Part shown: one piece after another, positions 26,411 to 36,079 of the stretch
How the letters are laid out: each line of letters opens with the position of its first letter
Position numbering within the stretch: position 1 is the stretch's first letter
Notes under the pieces: model-generated
Seen by the model: the letters and a program-made list of their open reading frames with translations, nothing else
The model's database searches: none
Told to the model about the DNA's origin: nothing
Translations under genes and position numbers: made by a program
Assembly (NCBI GenBank): GCA_016705125.1
Contig: JADIYW010000036.1
Location: 186,001-250,000, forward strand
DNA length: 64,000 nucleotides
Source of the DNA: Bacteroidota bacterium
GTDB taxonomy: Bacteria > Bacteroidota > Bacteroidia > Chitinophagales > JADIYW01
Direction of reading: 5' to 3'

Positions 26411-26620
26411 TTACTGACCTAAAAGGAAAGAAAGAATCATTCCAATTAATGCTGCACCTTCAATTAATGCTGCTGCCAAAATTAAATTTGCTCTGATGTC
26501 TCCTACTGCTTCAGGTTGTCTTGCGATACCTTCCATTGCTTTGCTACCGATCATACCGATACCTACTCCTGCTCCGATTGCTGCTAAACCTGCTCCAATT
26601 GCTGCTAATGCTGCTGCCAT
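26411..26620 (-). CDS. atpE: ATP synthase c subunit
   Basis: A 69-residue hairpin of two membrane helices with the polar loop ARQPEA and the ion-carrying glutamate in AAALIEGAALIG. The glycine-rich first helix (GAGLAAIGAGVGIGMIG) packs the rotor ring. The sequence lacks the clear Gln-Glu-Ser/Thr set of Na+-type rings, so a proton ring is more likely. Many copies are needed per enzyme, which fits the stabilising hairpin just downstream. Confidence 0.95.
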   Translation of the reverse strand: MAAALAAIGAGLAAIGAGVGIGMIGSKAMEGIARQPEAVGDIRANLILAAALIEGAALIGMILSFLLGQ

Positions 26621-26658
26621 AATAAAAATTTTAAAATAGTTATTTAATTAATAATTTT

Positions 26659-27747
26659 TCAATGATTGTCTTCCACTGCCATTCCAATAAAAATAGCAGA
26701 CAAAAGGGTAAAAATAAATGCTTGTAAAAATGCAACTAATAATTCTAGTGCACTCATAAATAAAACGAAAGGAATTGCAAAACCTGTACCTACTAAAGCA
26801 CCCGGAATACTATTTCCATTATCTCCCAAAATAAAAATCAAACTCACCAAACTAAGCACCACAATGTGTCCAGCTGTAATATTTCCAAAAAGTCTCATCA
26901 TTAAAGAAAAAGGTTTGGTAAACATCCCTAAAATTTCAACGGGAGTAAGAATTAGCAAGACAAATTTAGGCACGCCAGGCATAGCGAAAATATGACCCCA
27001 ATAATGTTTGTTACCAAAAACATTCGTTAATATAAAAGTGATAGCTGCAAGCGTAAGCGTAAATGAAATATTACCACTTACATTGGCACTACCTGGAAAA
27101 AAAGGAATTAAACCTAATAAATTACTCACTAATATAAAAAAGAAAACTGACAATAAATATGGTCTAAATTGATTGTGTTTGTGTGGCAAATTAGGTTTTA
27201 TAACATCATCATCAATATAACTAATGATAGGCTCAATTAAGGCTTGAATTCCCTTTGGCGCCTTATTCGGATTACGAGTATATGCATTTTTGACGACAAA
27301 TAGAATAATCATCAAAAACGAAACACCCAAAAGCATGGAAAAAACATTCTTAGTAATAGAAAAATCAAATATTTTTTCTTCTTCATTAATAGGTTTTACC
27401 CTATCGTGGTGCATGTGGTAACCATTATATGTTTTATCATGCGCCAATTTAGTGGACATAAAAGCATCCAATTTTCCAGTAGTACGATTATAAATTATAC
27501 AAGGTAAAGGAAAATAGATATGCTGACCATTAAACGTAACCACATGAAATTGGTTAGCATCTGCAATGTGGTGCATAATTTTATCTACTGGAGATTCTTT
27601 ATGCTCAGGAACATTATGTTCAGCAACACTTGAATCTGTAGAATGCGCTTCGGTGATTGCATGATGAGTATCAGCTTGTGCTACAAGCTTGTTATTAAAT
27701 GCAATGCAAAAAATAGCTGCGATAAATAAAAAAAATATTCTTCTCAT
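26659..27747 (-). CDS. atpB: ATP synthase a subunit
   Basis: A 362-residue membrane subunit. After a signal peptide (about 1-25) comes an extended, histidine-rich N-terminal region (about 25-125), typical of Bacteroidota, then the family's membrane helices. The essential arginine is in MMRLFGNITAGH, and the last helices contain ELLVAFLQAFIFTLLSAIFIGMA. ATG 27747 begins the signal peptide; the GTG at 27762 would lie in the terminator hairpin, so is rejected. First gene of the atp operon. Confidence 0.94.
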   Translation of the reverse strand: MRRIFFLFIAAIFCIAFNNKLVAQADTHHAITEAHSTDSSVAEHNVPEHKESPVDKIMHHIADANQFHVVTFNGQHIYFPLPCIIYNRTTGKLDAFMSTKLAHDKTYNGYHMHHDRVKPINEEEKIFDFSITKNVFSMLLGVSFLMIILFVVKNAYTRNPNKAPKGIQALIEPIISYIDDDVIKPNLPHKHNQFRPYLLSVFFFILVSNLLGLIPFFPGSANVSGNISFTLTLAAITFILTNVFGNKHYWGHIFAMPGVPKFVLLILTPVEILGMFTKPFSLMMRLFGNITAGHIVVLSLVSLIFILGDNGNSIPGALVGTGFAIPFVLFMSALELLVAFLQAFIFTLLSAIFIGMAVEDNH

Positions 27748-27752
27748 AAAAT

Positions 27753-27779
27753 AAAAAAGCACCGGTTTTTAGCCGGTGC
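27753..27779 (-). terminator. Terminator of the SusCD operon just before atpB
   Basis: GCACCGG / CCGGTGC stem with a 7-nt loop, followed on the minus strand by TTTTTT and then, 5 nt later, the atpB ATG. It ends the SusC-SusD-lipoprotein transcript. Confidence 0.8.
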
Positions 27780-27786
27780 AAATGTA
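27779..27786 (-). promoter_or_regulatory. -7 box TACATTTG of the atp operon
   Basis: Exact TAnnTTTG match on the minus strand whose last base is the first base of the terminator hairpin stem. Transcription would start inside the hairpin, so the atp mRNA would contain only its 3' arm and not be terminated. No TTG at ideal distance. Confidence 0.45.
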
Positions 27787-27843
27787 ATAAATAGTATTTA
27801 ATTTTTTATAAAAAACAAATACGTAAAGTTTTGTTAAAATTAA

Positions 27844-28578
27844 CTAGTTCTTCACCATACATCTAGTAAATGAACCAGGAAAAGCAAGTTGAGTAATTTC
27901 AAAACAAAATGAATTATCACTTGGGTCAAAAACTTCGTTTTCAACAGTAAAACCTCCAAAGTTACCACATGAAAAAGTAGATCCAAAATCAAAATCTTCT
28001 AAGTCAGCTGTTAAATCAGCTTTTAAATATAATAATGAAAAATTACCTGAATTAACCCAACATAAATTTGCAGATAATGCTGGATTATATACTTTATATA
28101 TTCCATCTATAATTTTTTCTAATCGAACATTACTAGCTATTGGGCTTGGTGAGGTTCTAGAATAAAAACCACTAATATCAGTCAAATATGGATTACTAAG
28201 AGGCTCAAGTACAACAAAATCAGAAGAAACTGAATTTGAAACGCCATCGGCATTAGTAGCATATATTTCAACTTTAGTAACTCCAGCTTCTAATGTATCT
28301 CCATTCCATGTTAAATCTGTTAGCCAAATAGTGTCTACAATTTCTCCATCTACATTAAATCCATAAATAGTATCAACAGCATACCCTACAAAACCTCCCT
28401 CTAGTCTTTCTATTTGACTATCGAATTCTCCTCCAATTGCACCAAAATATTCATCTTCAATAAAACTAAACACTTGAGGAATACTAACTTTGTGAGTAGT
28501 AGATGAAATAGGATTTTCCTTTTTACAGCCTGCAAACAATACAATTGCAAGGCTCAATAATAATGATAATTTTTTCAT
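27844..28578 (-). CDS. Lipoprotein of the SusCD locus
   Basis: A 244-residue lipoprotein: signal peptide with lipobox FAGC (Cys18) followed by KKE. The rest has mostly beta character with an Ig-like stretch (about 25-125: GVTKVEIYATNADGVSN). It follows the SusD-like gene by 14 nt, the position of surface glycan- or peptide-binding accessory lipoproteins in such loci. Ligand unknown. Confidence 0.7.
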   Translation of the reverse strand: MKKLSLLLSLAIVLFAGCKKENPISSTTHKVSIPQVFSFIEDEYFGAIGGEFDSQIERLEGGFVGYAVDTIYGFNVDGEIVDTIWLTDLTWNGDTLEAGVTKVEIYATNADGVSNSVSSDFVVLEPLSNPYLTDISGFYSRTSPSPIASNVRLEKIIDGIYKVYNPALSANLCWVNSGNFSLLYLKADLTADLEDFDFGSTFSCGNFGGFTVENEVFDPSDNSFCFEITQLAFPGSFTRCMVKN

Positions 28579-28592
28579 ATTTTTATTTTTAA

Positions 28593-30143
28593 TTAATTAT
28601 CCCAAAATACTTTACCAGTTACAACTGTTGGCGTTGGTGCATTTCCGTTTAAATTCAATTCATTTTGAGGATAAACAAACATAGATGGAAATATATTTGC
28701 ACCTAAAACATTAGAAGTTGGTGTTTTAAATAAACCACCTGTTCCCCTAAAAATTGTTTGACTCGGTGTATCAAATCTTCTACATTCAATCCAGGCTTCA
28801 GTTGGTTGTCGACCATTCATAGATATCCATTTCTCAATGGCAATGGATTTTAATTTAGAAGATTCATCAGTTATATCATAATACAAACCTGCATACTCTA
28901 ATCCATCAACATCATATCCATTTTCAATAAAAGCAGCCTCTATTGCATCCGCAAATAACCTTTCATCATCTTCAACTGCCCATCCACGAGCTGCAGCTTC
29001 TGCTTGTAAAAACAAACTCTCACTCCAATTCAATAAAATAACAGGTGCACTTCCACTATATACACTAGAACCAATTGTAGAAACTTCAGATTTAGAAAGA
29101 GGAACACCTGGCTGACCAGCAGAACCTGGATCAATACCAACATGTAATCCTTCATCATCACCAGTACTTGCTGGTGTATAGAAATTATCAATTCTTGGGT
29201 CGCCTCTTTCTAGCAATAAATCAATTGTTGTTGTTGTGCCAACATAAAAATTCTTTAATGAATTTTCAAAATTTGCAAAAAGTGGATTAGAATTAGATGC
29301 GCCTGATGCACCATAAAATCCATTAATTTGAGTTTCCCAATCAGCAAAAGCAGCTCCATTATCAAATAATGCAGCCACGCTATCTTGAGCGGCAGCACTA
29401 CGTCCTGGAGCATTTGCTTGGCGCAACCATATTTTTAATTTTAATGAGTTACCAAAAGTATTCCAACCATATTGAATATTATACAAATCAGGATCATTTT
29501 CATGCCCATCAGCACTATAACCATAAATGTCCCAAAAATTGTCACCGTATATTAAATCTTGAGCAAATGGAAATTCATCCAAGGTCTGATCGGCACCTAA
29601 AATATCTGCTTGACCACTATTAATCAATCCAATGATAGCATCATAAATATCAGTTTGGCTATCAAATTTAGGCGCAATATTCCCACCATCTTCAATAGCT
29701 CCTTTAAATGCTTCAGAAAAAGGCACATCGCCGTGTAAGTCAACTAATAATTGAAAATTATAGGCAGTCAATATTTTAGCAATACCTCTATATACAGGTT
29801 TTGGAGACTTCATCAATGTAGCCAAATCTTTACCAGCTGAACTGTAAAATGAACTCCAAGGTCTATCTAGTGTTTGTGCTTGTAATTCATGTCTGTCCCA
29901 TGCAGTTTGTGAAACACCAGGACCACCTACCCAATACTGTGCCCATATATTTGTAATGTTGTTATATCTATCACCCAAACCAATGCCGACAGCAAATTCG
30001 GCAGCAGGTAATAATAATTTTTCATCCGCAGATGACGGATTATTTGGATCGACATTTACATCAAGGTATTTTTGGCAAGAAGAAAACATGATTGCGCTTC
30101 CAACACCTAATACTAATAAATATCTTTTAAAAATCTTTTTCAT
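28593..30143 (-). CDS. SusD/RagB-family outer-membrane lipoprotein
   Basis: A 516-residue protein with lipobox SSCQ (Cys23) and the characteristic start KYLDVNVDPNNPS of the SusD_2-type subfamily. The helical scaffold is seen at YRGIAKILTAYNFQLLVDLHGDVPFSEAF and the C-terminal EAWIECRRFDTPS. SusD-like proteins form a lid over the SusC channel and bind the substrate at the cell surface. No glycosidase or peptidase gene is in the locus, so the substrate cannot be guessed. Confidence 0.92.
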   Translation of the reverse strand: MKKIFKRYLLVLGVGSAIMFSSCQKYLDVNVDPNNPSSADEKLLLPAAEFAVGIGLGDRYNNITNIWAQYWVGGPGVSQTAWDRHELQAQTLDRPWSSFYSSAGKDLATLMKSPKPVYRGIAKILTAYNFQLLVDLHGDVPFSEAFKGAIEDGGNIAPKFDSQTDIYDAIIGLINSGQADILGADQTLDEFPFAQDLIYGDNFWDIYGYSADGHENDPDLYNIQYGWNTFGNSLKLKIWLRQANAPGRSAAAQDSVAALFDNGAAFADWETQINGFYGASGASNSNPLFANFENSLKNFYVGTTTTIDLLLERGDPRIDNFYTPASTGDDEGLHVGIDPGSAGQPGVPLSKSEVSTIGSSVYSGSAPVILLNWSESLFLQAEAAARGWAVEDDERLFADAIEAAFIENGYDVDGLEYAGLYYDITDESSKLKSIAIEKWISMNGRQPTEAWIECRRFDTPSQTIFRGTGGLFKTPTSNVLGANIFPSMFVYPQNELNLNGNAPTPTVVTGKVFWDN

Positions 30144-30162
30144 ATCTATCTTTTTAAAAATT

Positions 30163-33100
30163 TTAGAATGTTATTTTCAAGTCAACACCCATACTCCTTG
30201 ACGGAGGGTTACTTACTTGTTCAAAATTTTGAACGTTGCCATTTCCACCAAATGAACTACCTTCTGGGTCTGCGAATTTATTTTCATCAGGCAACCAAAA
30301 TTTTAAATTATATCCAACGAATCCCAGGCTAATTCCAGAAATTGCAGAATTATTAAATACTTTTGCTGGTAATGAATAGTGAACCCCTGCTTCCCTAAGT
30401 TTTAAATAACTTGCATCAATCAAGTTAACGGCATCTGGTGCATTAGAGTAAAAAGTTGACAAATCACCAATTGGTGTTGTATTGGCAACAAAAGTTCCAT
30501 CTCCAACTGCTTGAACAGAATTTTCCACAACCCATGTTTCTCTATCATTAAATAATGTTCCAACAGAAGTTCCGTTAAAATCGGCATAGAATTTAGAAGC
30601 AGAATAAAATAAACCACCTTTGCTTAAATCAAATAAAACATTGAAAGAAAGACCTTTATAACTTAATTCAGAACCAAAACCAATTCCAAAATCAGGCTGA
30701 ACAGATCCATAAGTTGTTGCTAATGGATTAACTACTGGAATTCCAGTAGCATCAACAACAATTTTTCCACTTGGATCATAAGTATATTGTTCAGACTTAA
30801 ATGTACCATAAGGCATACCTTCTATAATATTAAGGTTAGTCGCTCCAGTTGAAATTGGTCTCTCTTTTAAGCCGTCTGCAACTTTAACTACATTATTAAC
30901 ATTTTTAGTAAAATTCATATATAAATTCCAAGTTACTCCTTTCATATCTCTTATTGGTGTAGTATTAACAGATAATTCATGACCTTTGTTTGTCATTTCA
31001 CCAATATTTAATATTTGAGTTGTATAACCAGTTGTATTAGGTAAAGAAACTGGCAATATCAATTCTTTAGAATTCCTTGAATAGTAAGTATATTCAACTT
31101 TTAAACGATCACTAAAGAAACCTAAGTCTATACCAGCTTCATAAGCAAATGTTTTTTCAGGGGACAAATTTGGATTTCCAATTTGATTTCCTGTAGTAAA
31201 ACCAGGAACATCAGCAAATGGAAACAATAGAGGAAAGCTTCCTGTTGGAGTAAAATCAGGACTTGCAATATAAACTGAATTTAACTGGTAAGGTTGTGCG
31301 CCTTTACCTTGGGTTCCAATGCTTCCTCTCAATTTAATATAGTTTACAATCTTATTTGGTGCATTAAATAATTCAGATGCAACAAATGATATCCCACCTG
31401 AGTTATAGAAAAATCCTCTTTTTCCTTCTGGTAAAGTTGATGACCATTCATTAGCTAATGAATATTCCAAAGATAGCATTTTCCAAAGCGTAAGATTAAA
31501 CAAACCATAAGTTCTAATATTTCTATTTTGTTGTTCTGTATTTGTTGCTATCGCTGTTTGAACTGAATTGGAAAGATTATAGAAATTAGGAGTAATTAAA
31601 CCACCTTGTGTTTCTCCGTTAATACTTTTAATTCTTGTTTCAACAATATTTATACCTCCTAAAGTATTGAAACCAATATTTTCCCAATCTTTTCTGTAAG
31701 ATGCTACATTATTGAAATCTAATACATTAACTTTTGAAAAACTTTCAGAATAAGAGCCTTGACTAGAATTACTTTCTCTAGGTCTATTAGCATATACTAA
31801 TAAACCACTTCCATTATCTTGTAATACATCATGACTTGCATATTCATAAATTGGAACGCTTTCGTAAGTATTAGAAGTTACTAAATTATTAGATACCCTT
31901 GACATAATTTCTAAACCTTCTATAGGTCTATATTTCAATGCAATGGATCCTATAACATTATCTACATCATTTAAGTTATAGTAATTATCCAAAAAGTAGT
32001 AAGGATTTACTGTATAAGAACCATAGTATCCATTAAAATCATGAAATGGACTATTATAATCTCTAATTTCATTAAAAGGAATATTTACAGGCGTTTGAAC
32101 AGCTGAAAAATAGGCTGGATTAGTTGTGAAACTTGCACCTTCAACATTTCCTCTTGCGTTTGATCTAACATATTTAACATTTGATTCCAAAGTTAATTTA
32201 TCAGAAAGATTAGCAGTTGTGTTAACAGTAAAGCCATATTTTTTAAAATAATTGTGCGGTACAATTCCTTTATTGTCAACATAATTAAATCCTGCATAAT
32301 AGTTGAATTTATCAGAACCTCCTTCGAAAGACAAATTATTAGACCAAGTTTTACCTAAATCAAAGAAACTTTCCAATTGATTATCAATTGAACTATATGG
32401 TCTTTCTAACTGCACCATCTCTCCATTTAAGTTAACAGGACTAGTCCAAGGACGGATTGAGCCATCTAAAGCAGGTCCCCATGAGAAATTTTCGCCCAAG
32501 TCAACTGTTCCTCCACCATTCTTCCACAATCCTTGTCCAAATTTATCTTGTCTTTGTAACAAAACATAGGGCGTTTCAACTGTAAAAGAAGTATTGTAAC
32601 CAACTCTTAATTTTTTATTTAATGCGGCGGCTGATTTTCCCTTTTTGGTTGTAATTAAAAGCACACCACTATTTCCAGCTGATCCATAGAGTGTAGTAGC
32701 TGATGGCCCTTTTAACAATGTAATAGATTCAATATCATCAGGGTTGATGTCATTTCCTCTATTGCCATAATCAACATTGCTAGCACCAGTACCATCTCCA
32801 CCAGAAAAAGCATTATTACTTACAACTACTCCATCTACAACAACCAATGCATTATTGTTTCCTGTCATACTACTTTCTCCCCTCACTACAACTCTTGTAG
32901 ATGAATTTACGTTGTTACCAGACTTGGAAATTTTTACACCTGTTAATTTTCCTTGTAAAGCATTTAAAGCCCCAACCGAACCAGATGTAGTCAATTTGTC
33001 GTTTGTAACTTTCTGATTTGCATAAGAAACTTCCCCTTTATTACGGTTAGTTCCATAAGCAGAAACGACTACTTCGTCGATTTGAGTAGCTTCGGATGCC

Positions 33101-33378
33101 ATTTTTACATCCATTTTTAAGGCGGTTACTGGTTTTTCAACGCTAGTATAGCCTACATAAGAAAAGACTAAGGTAGTAACGTCTTTGGGAACAGATAGGG
33201 AGTAAACTCCATCAAAATCTGTTACAGTTCCAATTGACGTGCCCTTGCCTGACACACTTACTCCGATAAGCGCTTCCCCATTGGACGCATCGGTAACCAC
33301 TCCTGTAATGGTTCTGTTTTGGGCCATCACTTGAACTGTCATCAGCAGTCCAAAAAGCCATAGAAATGTTCTTTTCAT
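30163..33378 (-). CDS. SusC/RagA-family TonB-dependent outer-membrane transporter
   Basis: A 1071-residue protein: signal peptide (1-19, ending VMAQ), a carboxypeptidase-regulatory-like domain (about 22-100), the TonB-box region IDEVVVSAYGT (about 100), the plug with DIESITLLKGPSATTLYGSAG (about 215), and a 22-strand-type barrel to a C-terminal aromatic end (DLKITF). It imports large ligands with its SusD partner using TonB energy. Three-gene operon with SusD and a lipoprotein. No ECF sigma/anti-sigma pair is adjacent. Confidence 0.94.
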   Translation of the reverse strand: MKRTFLWLFGLLMTVQVMAQNRTITGVVTDASNGEALIGVSVSGKGTSIGTVTDFDGVYSLSVPKDVTTLVFSYVGYTSVEKPVTALKMDVKMASEATQIDEVVVSAYGTNRNKGEVSYANQKVTNDKLTTSGSVGALNALQGKLTGVKISKSGNNVNSSTRVVVRGESSMTGNNNALVVVDGVVVSNNAFSGGDGTGASNVDYGNRGNDINPDDIESITLLKGPSATTLYGSAGNSGVLLITTKKGKSAAALNKKLRVGYNTSFTVETPYVLLQRQDKFGQGLWKNGGGTVDLGENFSWGPALDGSIRPWTSPVNLNGEMVQLERPYSSIDNQLESFFDLGKTWSNNLSFEGGSDKFNYYAGFNYVDNKGIVPHNYFKKYGFTVNTTANLSDKLTLESNVKYVRSNARGNVEGASFTTNPAYFSAVQTPVNIPFNEIRDYNSPFHDFNGYYGSYTVNPYYFLDNYYNLNDVDNVIGSIALKYRPIEGLEIMSRVSNNLVTSNTYESVPIYEYASHDVLQDNGSGLLVYANRPRESNSSQGSYSESFSKVNVLDFNNVASYRKDWENIGFNTLGGINIVETRIKSINGETQGGLITPNFYNLSNSVQTAIATNTEQQNRNIRTYGLFNLTLWKMLSLEYSLANEWSSTLPEGKRGFFYNSGGISFVASELFNAPNKIVNYIKLRGSIGTQGKGAQPYQLNSVYIASPDFTPTGSFPLLFPFADVPGFTTGNQIGNPNLSPEKTFAYEAGIDLGFFSDRLKVEYTYYSRNSKELILPVSLPNTTGYTTQILNIGEMTNKGHELSVNTTPIRDMKGVTWNLYMNFTKNVNNVVKVADGLKERPISTGATNLNIIEGMPYGTFKSEQYTYDPSGKIVVDATGIPVVNPLATTYGSVQPDFGIGFGSELSYKGLSFNVLFDLSKGGLFYSASKFYADFNGTSVGTLFNDRETWVVENSVQAVGDGTFVANTTPIGDLSTFYSNAPDAVNLIDASYLKLREAGVHYSLPAKVFNNSAISGISLGFVGYNLKFWLPDENKFADPEGSSFGGNGNVQNFEQVSNPPSRSMGVDLKITF

Positions 33379-33435
33379 AGATCCTTCCGTGTTTTGTTAA
33401 TTAATCTAAAATTAGGTTAAATGAAAGTTAATTGA

Positions 33436-33443
33436 CAAAAGTA
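33436..33443 (-). promoter_or_regulatory. -7 box TACTTTTG of the SusCD operon
   Basis: Exact TAnnTTTG on the minus strand, 57 nt before the SusC ATG. The nearest TTG is only 14 nt upstream, so the -33 element is uncertain. Confidence 0.35.
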
Positions 33444-33597
33444 TTAAATTTATTTAACAAAAAAACTAAATGTTTATTTTTTTTTGTTTTTTATTGGTTG
33501 ATTCTGTGTTTTTCATGGTAAATGGTGAAGGAAAGATTTGAGATTTCAGAATAGACATATTTTTAATTCTAATTTTAAATTTTCAACGATATTTTAC

Positions 33598-34857
33598 ATG
33601 AAAGATGCTATTTATACTTTAATTGCAATTCCAATTTTTCTTTCTTTTGTGCTTTTGGAATATTTTTATCAAAGAAGAAAACATCAAAATCATTACAGAC
33701 TAAATGATGCCATAACGAATTTAAACATTGGTGTTGGGCATATCGTATTTAATTTATTTACTAGGGCATTTATTTTGGGTGCTTTCTTTTGGGTAAGCGA
33801 AAGGGTGGCTTTTTTTCATATTCCAAGTGGCTTGCTTTCAGTGCTTATTATTTTAGTAGTATACGACTTTTGCTTTTATTGGGCGCACCGCATGAGCCAC
33901 GAAATAAATTTTTTGTGGGGTGCTCACATTGTACACCATCAAAGTGAGGATTATAATTTGACGGTTGCACTAAGACAAAGTTGGATACATAGTACGCTGG
34001 CTTTTGTTTTTTTTATGCCTTTAGCTTTTTTGGGTATCGACTTAATAAGCCTTGGAATTGCCACCTCCTTGAATTCATTTTACCAATTTTGGATACATAC
34101 ACAATCGATACAAAAAATGCCAAGATGGTTTGAATTTATTTTTAATACACCTGCGCACCACCGAGTACACCATGGCGTGAACCCAAAGTATATAGACAAG
34201 AACCACGGCGGTATGTTTATCATTTGGGATCGGCTTTTTGGGACTTTTATGGAAGAGGAAGAAACGCCTACATTTGGAATAACAAAAAACATGAATAGTT
34301 GGAATCCAGTTTTTGCAAACATTCACTATTATGTAGAATTGTTCAATATAGGCAAAGTGATGAAACTAAAAGATAAATTTAAATTGTGGTTTGGTCGACC
34401 TGGTTGGATGCCTATGGAATTGGGTGGCCAACAATTTGCGCCACAAGTAAATAAATCTACTTATTTGAAATATAATGCGACTGCGAGCACTAGCCAAAAC
34501 GTTTATGTATTTGCACAATTTTTATTGATTTTAATAGGTGCGTGTGGATTGATATATTATTTTGAAACGCTTATTACTCCATTTCAAATTGGGGGATTAC
34601 TATTTATCCTTTTATCCTCTGTTATCTGTAGTGGTATTTTGGAACAAAAAAGTTGGGTAAAGTATGTTGAATTATTACGTATTCCATTAGTTATTCTATT
34701 TCTAAACGCATTGTATTATTTTCAATTTGCAAATTGGTTTAGAGTAATGGCAATTTGCTCGGGTATATTGGGTGTGTATTTTTTTGGTTGGTTTGTAATA
34801 AATGCATATTACAAAACGAGTGTAATGCAATTGGTTAAAGCAAGGGATAAGGGATAA
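33598..34857 (+). CDS. Sterol desaturase / fatty acid hydroxylase family membrane protein
   Basis: A 419-residue membrane protein with the histidine clusters of a di-iron hydroxylase: HRMSH (His97, His101), HIVHH (His110, 113, 114) and HHRVHH (near 190-196). Membrane segments lie at about 1-22, 45-65, 78-95 and several after 295. These enzymes hydroxylate or desaturate lipids; eukaryotic AGMO and bacterial sterol-type enzymes share the fold. The ATG at 33598 starts at the first membrane helix; an earlier TTG/other start at 33538 adds 20 unlikely residues. Confidence 0.85.
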   Translation: MKDAIYTLIAIPIFLSFVLLEYFYQRRKHQNHYRLNDAITNLNIGVGHIVFNLFTRAFILGAFFWVSERVAFFHIPSGLLSVLIILVVYDFCFYWAHRMSHEINFLWGAHIVHHQSEDYNLTVALRQSWIHSTLAFVFFMPLAFLGIDLISLGIATSLNSFYQFWIHTQSIQKMPRWFEFIFNTPAHHRVHHGVNPKYIDKNHGGMFIIWDRLFGTFMEEEETPTFGITKNMNSWNPVFANIHYYVELFNIGKVMKLKDKFKLWFGRPGWMPMELGGQQFAPQVNKSTYLKYNATASTSQNVYVFAQFLLILIGACGLIYYFETLITPFQIGGLLFILLSSVICSGILEQKSWVKYVELLRIPLVILFLNALYYFQFANWFRVMAICSGILGVYFFGWFVINAYYKTSVMQLVKARDKG

Positions 34858-34968
34858 TTTCTATTTTTAAACATTATTTTTAAATGGCCGGTTGGGGGAT
34901 TTTTCGTTTCAAATTTTCGTTTTTATATTTGTATTTTACTTTTTTGTCTTGAAACAAAAAATGGAACA

Positions 34969-34983
34969 TTCCGTAAAACGGAA
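34969..34983. repeat. Short perfect inverted repeat in convergent gap
   Basis: TTCCGT-AAA-ACGGAA in the 206-bp gap between the convergent sterol-desaturase-like and YugP-like genes. No T-run follows closely. Apart from this and G-rich GGTTGGGGGAT at about 34890, I see nothing in the gap. Confidence 0.3.
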
Positions 34984-35063
34984 ACAAGGCTGTTTAAAAA
35001 GTCCGGCAAGAGGGGTGTTTATTTAAAATTTTAGGTTTTTTCGCACCCTTATTTATTTGCTTT

Positions 35064-35750
35064 TTAATCTCTTCTTCTCATAAGAAGCATTATGTAATAG
35101 AGCAATTGTCCTAATGAAGCTAATGCTGCGACTACATAAGTCATGGCTGCCCACCAAAGTGCGTTTTTTGCTTTTTCGTGTTCAACACCCACAAGAATAT
35201 TAGATGAATCGAGCCAAGCCAAAGCTCTTCGAGAAGCATCAAATTCAACAGGAAGTGTAACAAAACTAAAAGCAGTAGAAAGTGCAAAAAACACTATTCC
35301 AATAATAAACACAATTGGATTTTTCATAATAGGCCATAAAATTAAACCACCCATCAAAATCCATTGTGTATAACGGGCACTAATGCTAACCACAGGCACC
35401 AATTTAGAACGCATGGTGAGCCATGTATAGGCTTCGTTGTGTTGTACAGCATGCCCACATTCGTGTGCTGCTACAGCAGCAGCAGCTACATTTGATTGTG
35501 CATAAACCCAATCGCTTAGGTTTACTGTTTTGGTAGCTGGATTATAATGATCTGTAAGCGCGCCAGGCACACTTACTACTTTTACGTCATAAACGCCATT
35601 TTGGTTGAGCATTTTTTCTGCGATTTGAGCTCCTGTTAAATTAATTGGCATTTGAGAATACTCCTTAAACCTACGTTGAAGTGTATTGCTCACTGCCCAC
35701 GAAATTCCCATAAATAGGAACGTAATTATCATATAAATTGGATCGTACAT
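35064..35750 (-). CDS. Membrane zinc metallopeptidase, YugP family
   Basis: A 228-residue integral membrane protein with the zinc-protease motif HECGH (His96, Glu97, His100), a membrane segment at 5-20 and further ones near 118-135, 142-165 and 200-220. This matches the YugP-type neutral zinc metallopeptidases, membrane proteases of unclear substrate. Starts 14 nt after the DUF4286 gene, so is likely in the same transcript as the TPR genes upstream. Confidence 0.85.
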   Translation of the reverse strand: MYDPIYMIITFLFMGISWAVSNTLQRRFKEYSQMPINLTGAQIAEKMLNQNGVYDVKVVSVPGALTDHYNPATKTVNLSDWVYAQSNVAAAAVAAHECGHAVQHNEAYTWLTMRSKLVPVVSISARYTQWILMGGLILWPIMKNPIVFIIGIVFFALSTAFSFVTLPVEFDASRRALAWLDSSNILVGVEHEKAKNALWWAAMTYVVAALASLGQLLYYIMLLMRRRD

Positions 35751-35764
35751 ATTTTCTATTTTTT

Positions 35765-36079
35765 TTAAAAATCAAATTTAGTTTCTTTTTTTAATATCGT
35801 GCTAAAAAAAACTACTTCAAATGCATATTTACCATTTAAGTACTTTTTAAATTTCACATCATATAACGAATAAAACTGGTCGAAAGTTCCGGCACTATGA
35901 AATTTATACTGTAAAGAATAAGTGTTACCATCCAAATCGTTTTCGTCAATTTTGTATAAATCAATACTAGTAACCAAGCCGCTTTGTTTTACCTCTTGAA
36001 AATGTATTTGAGTTATAAACTGTAACAATTCATCTACAATTTTATGGTCTATTTTAATAGTTGTATTGAAAAGATACAT
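35765..36079 (-). CDS. DUF4286-like small protein
   Basis: A 104-residue protein without signal peptide or membrane segment. The beginning (MYLFNTTIKIDHKIVDELLQFI) and overall length match the DUF4286 family, a ferredoxin-like small protein common in Bacteroidota and of unknown function. It begins directly after the TPR reading frame. Confidence 0.65.
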   Translation of the reverse strand: MYLFNTTIKIDHKIVDELLQFITQIHFQEVKQSGLVTSIDLYKIDENDLDGNTYSLQYKFHSAGTFDQFYSLYDVKFKKYLNGKYAFEVVFFSTILKKETKFDF

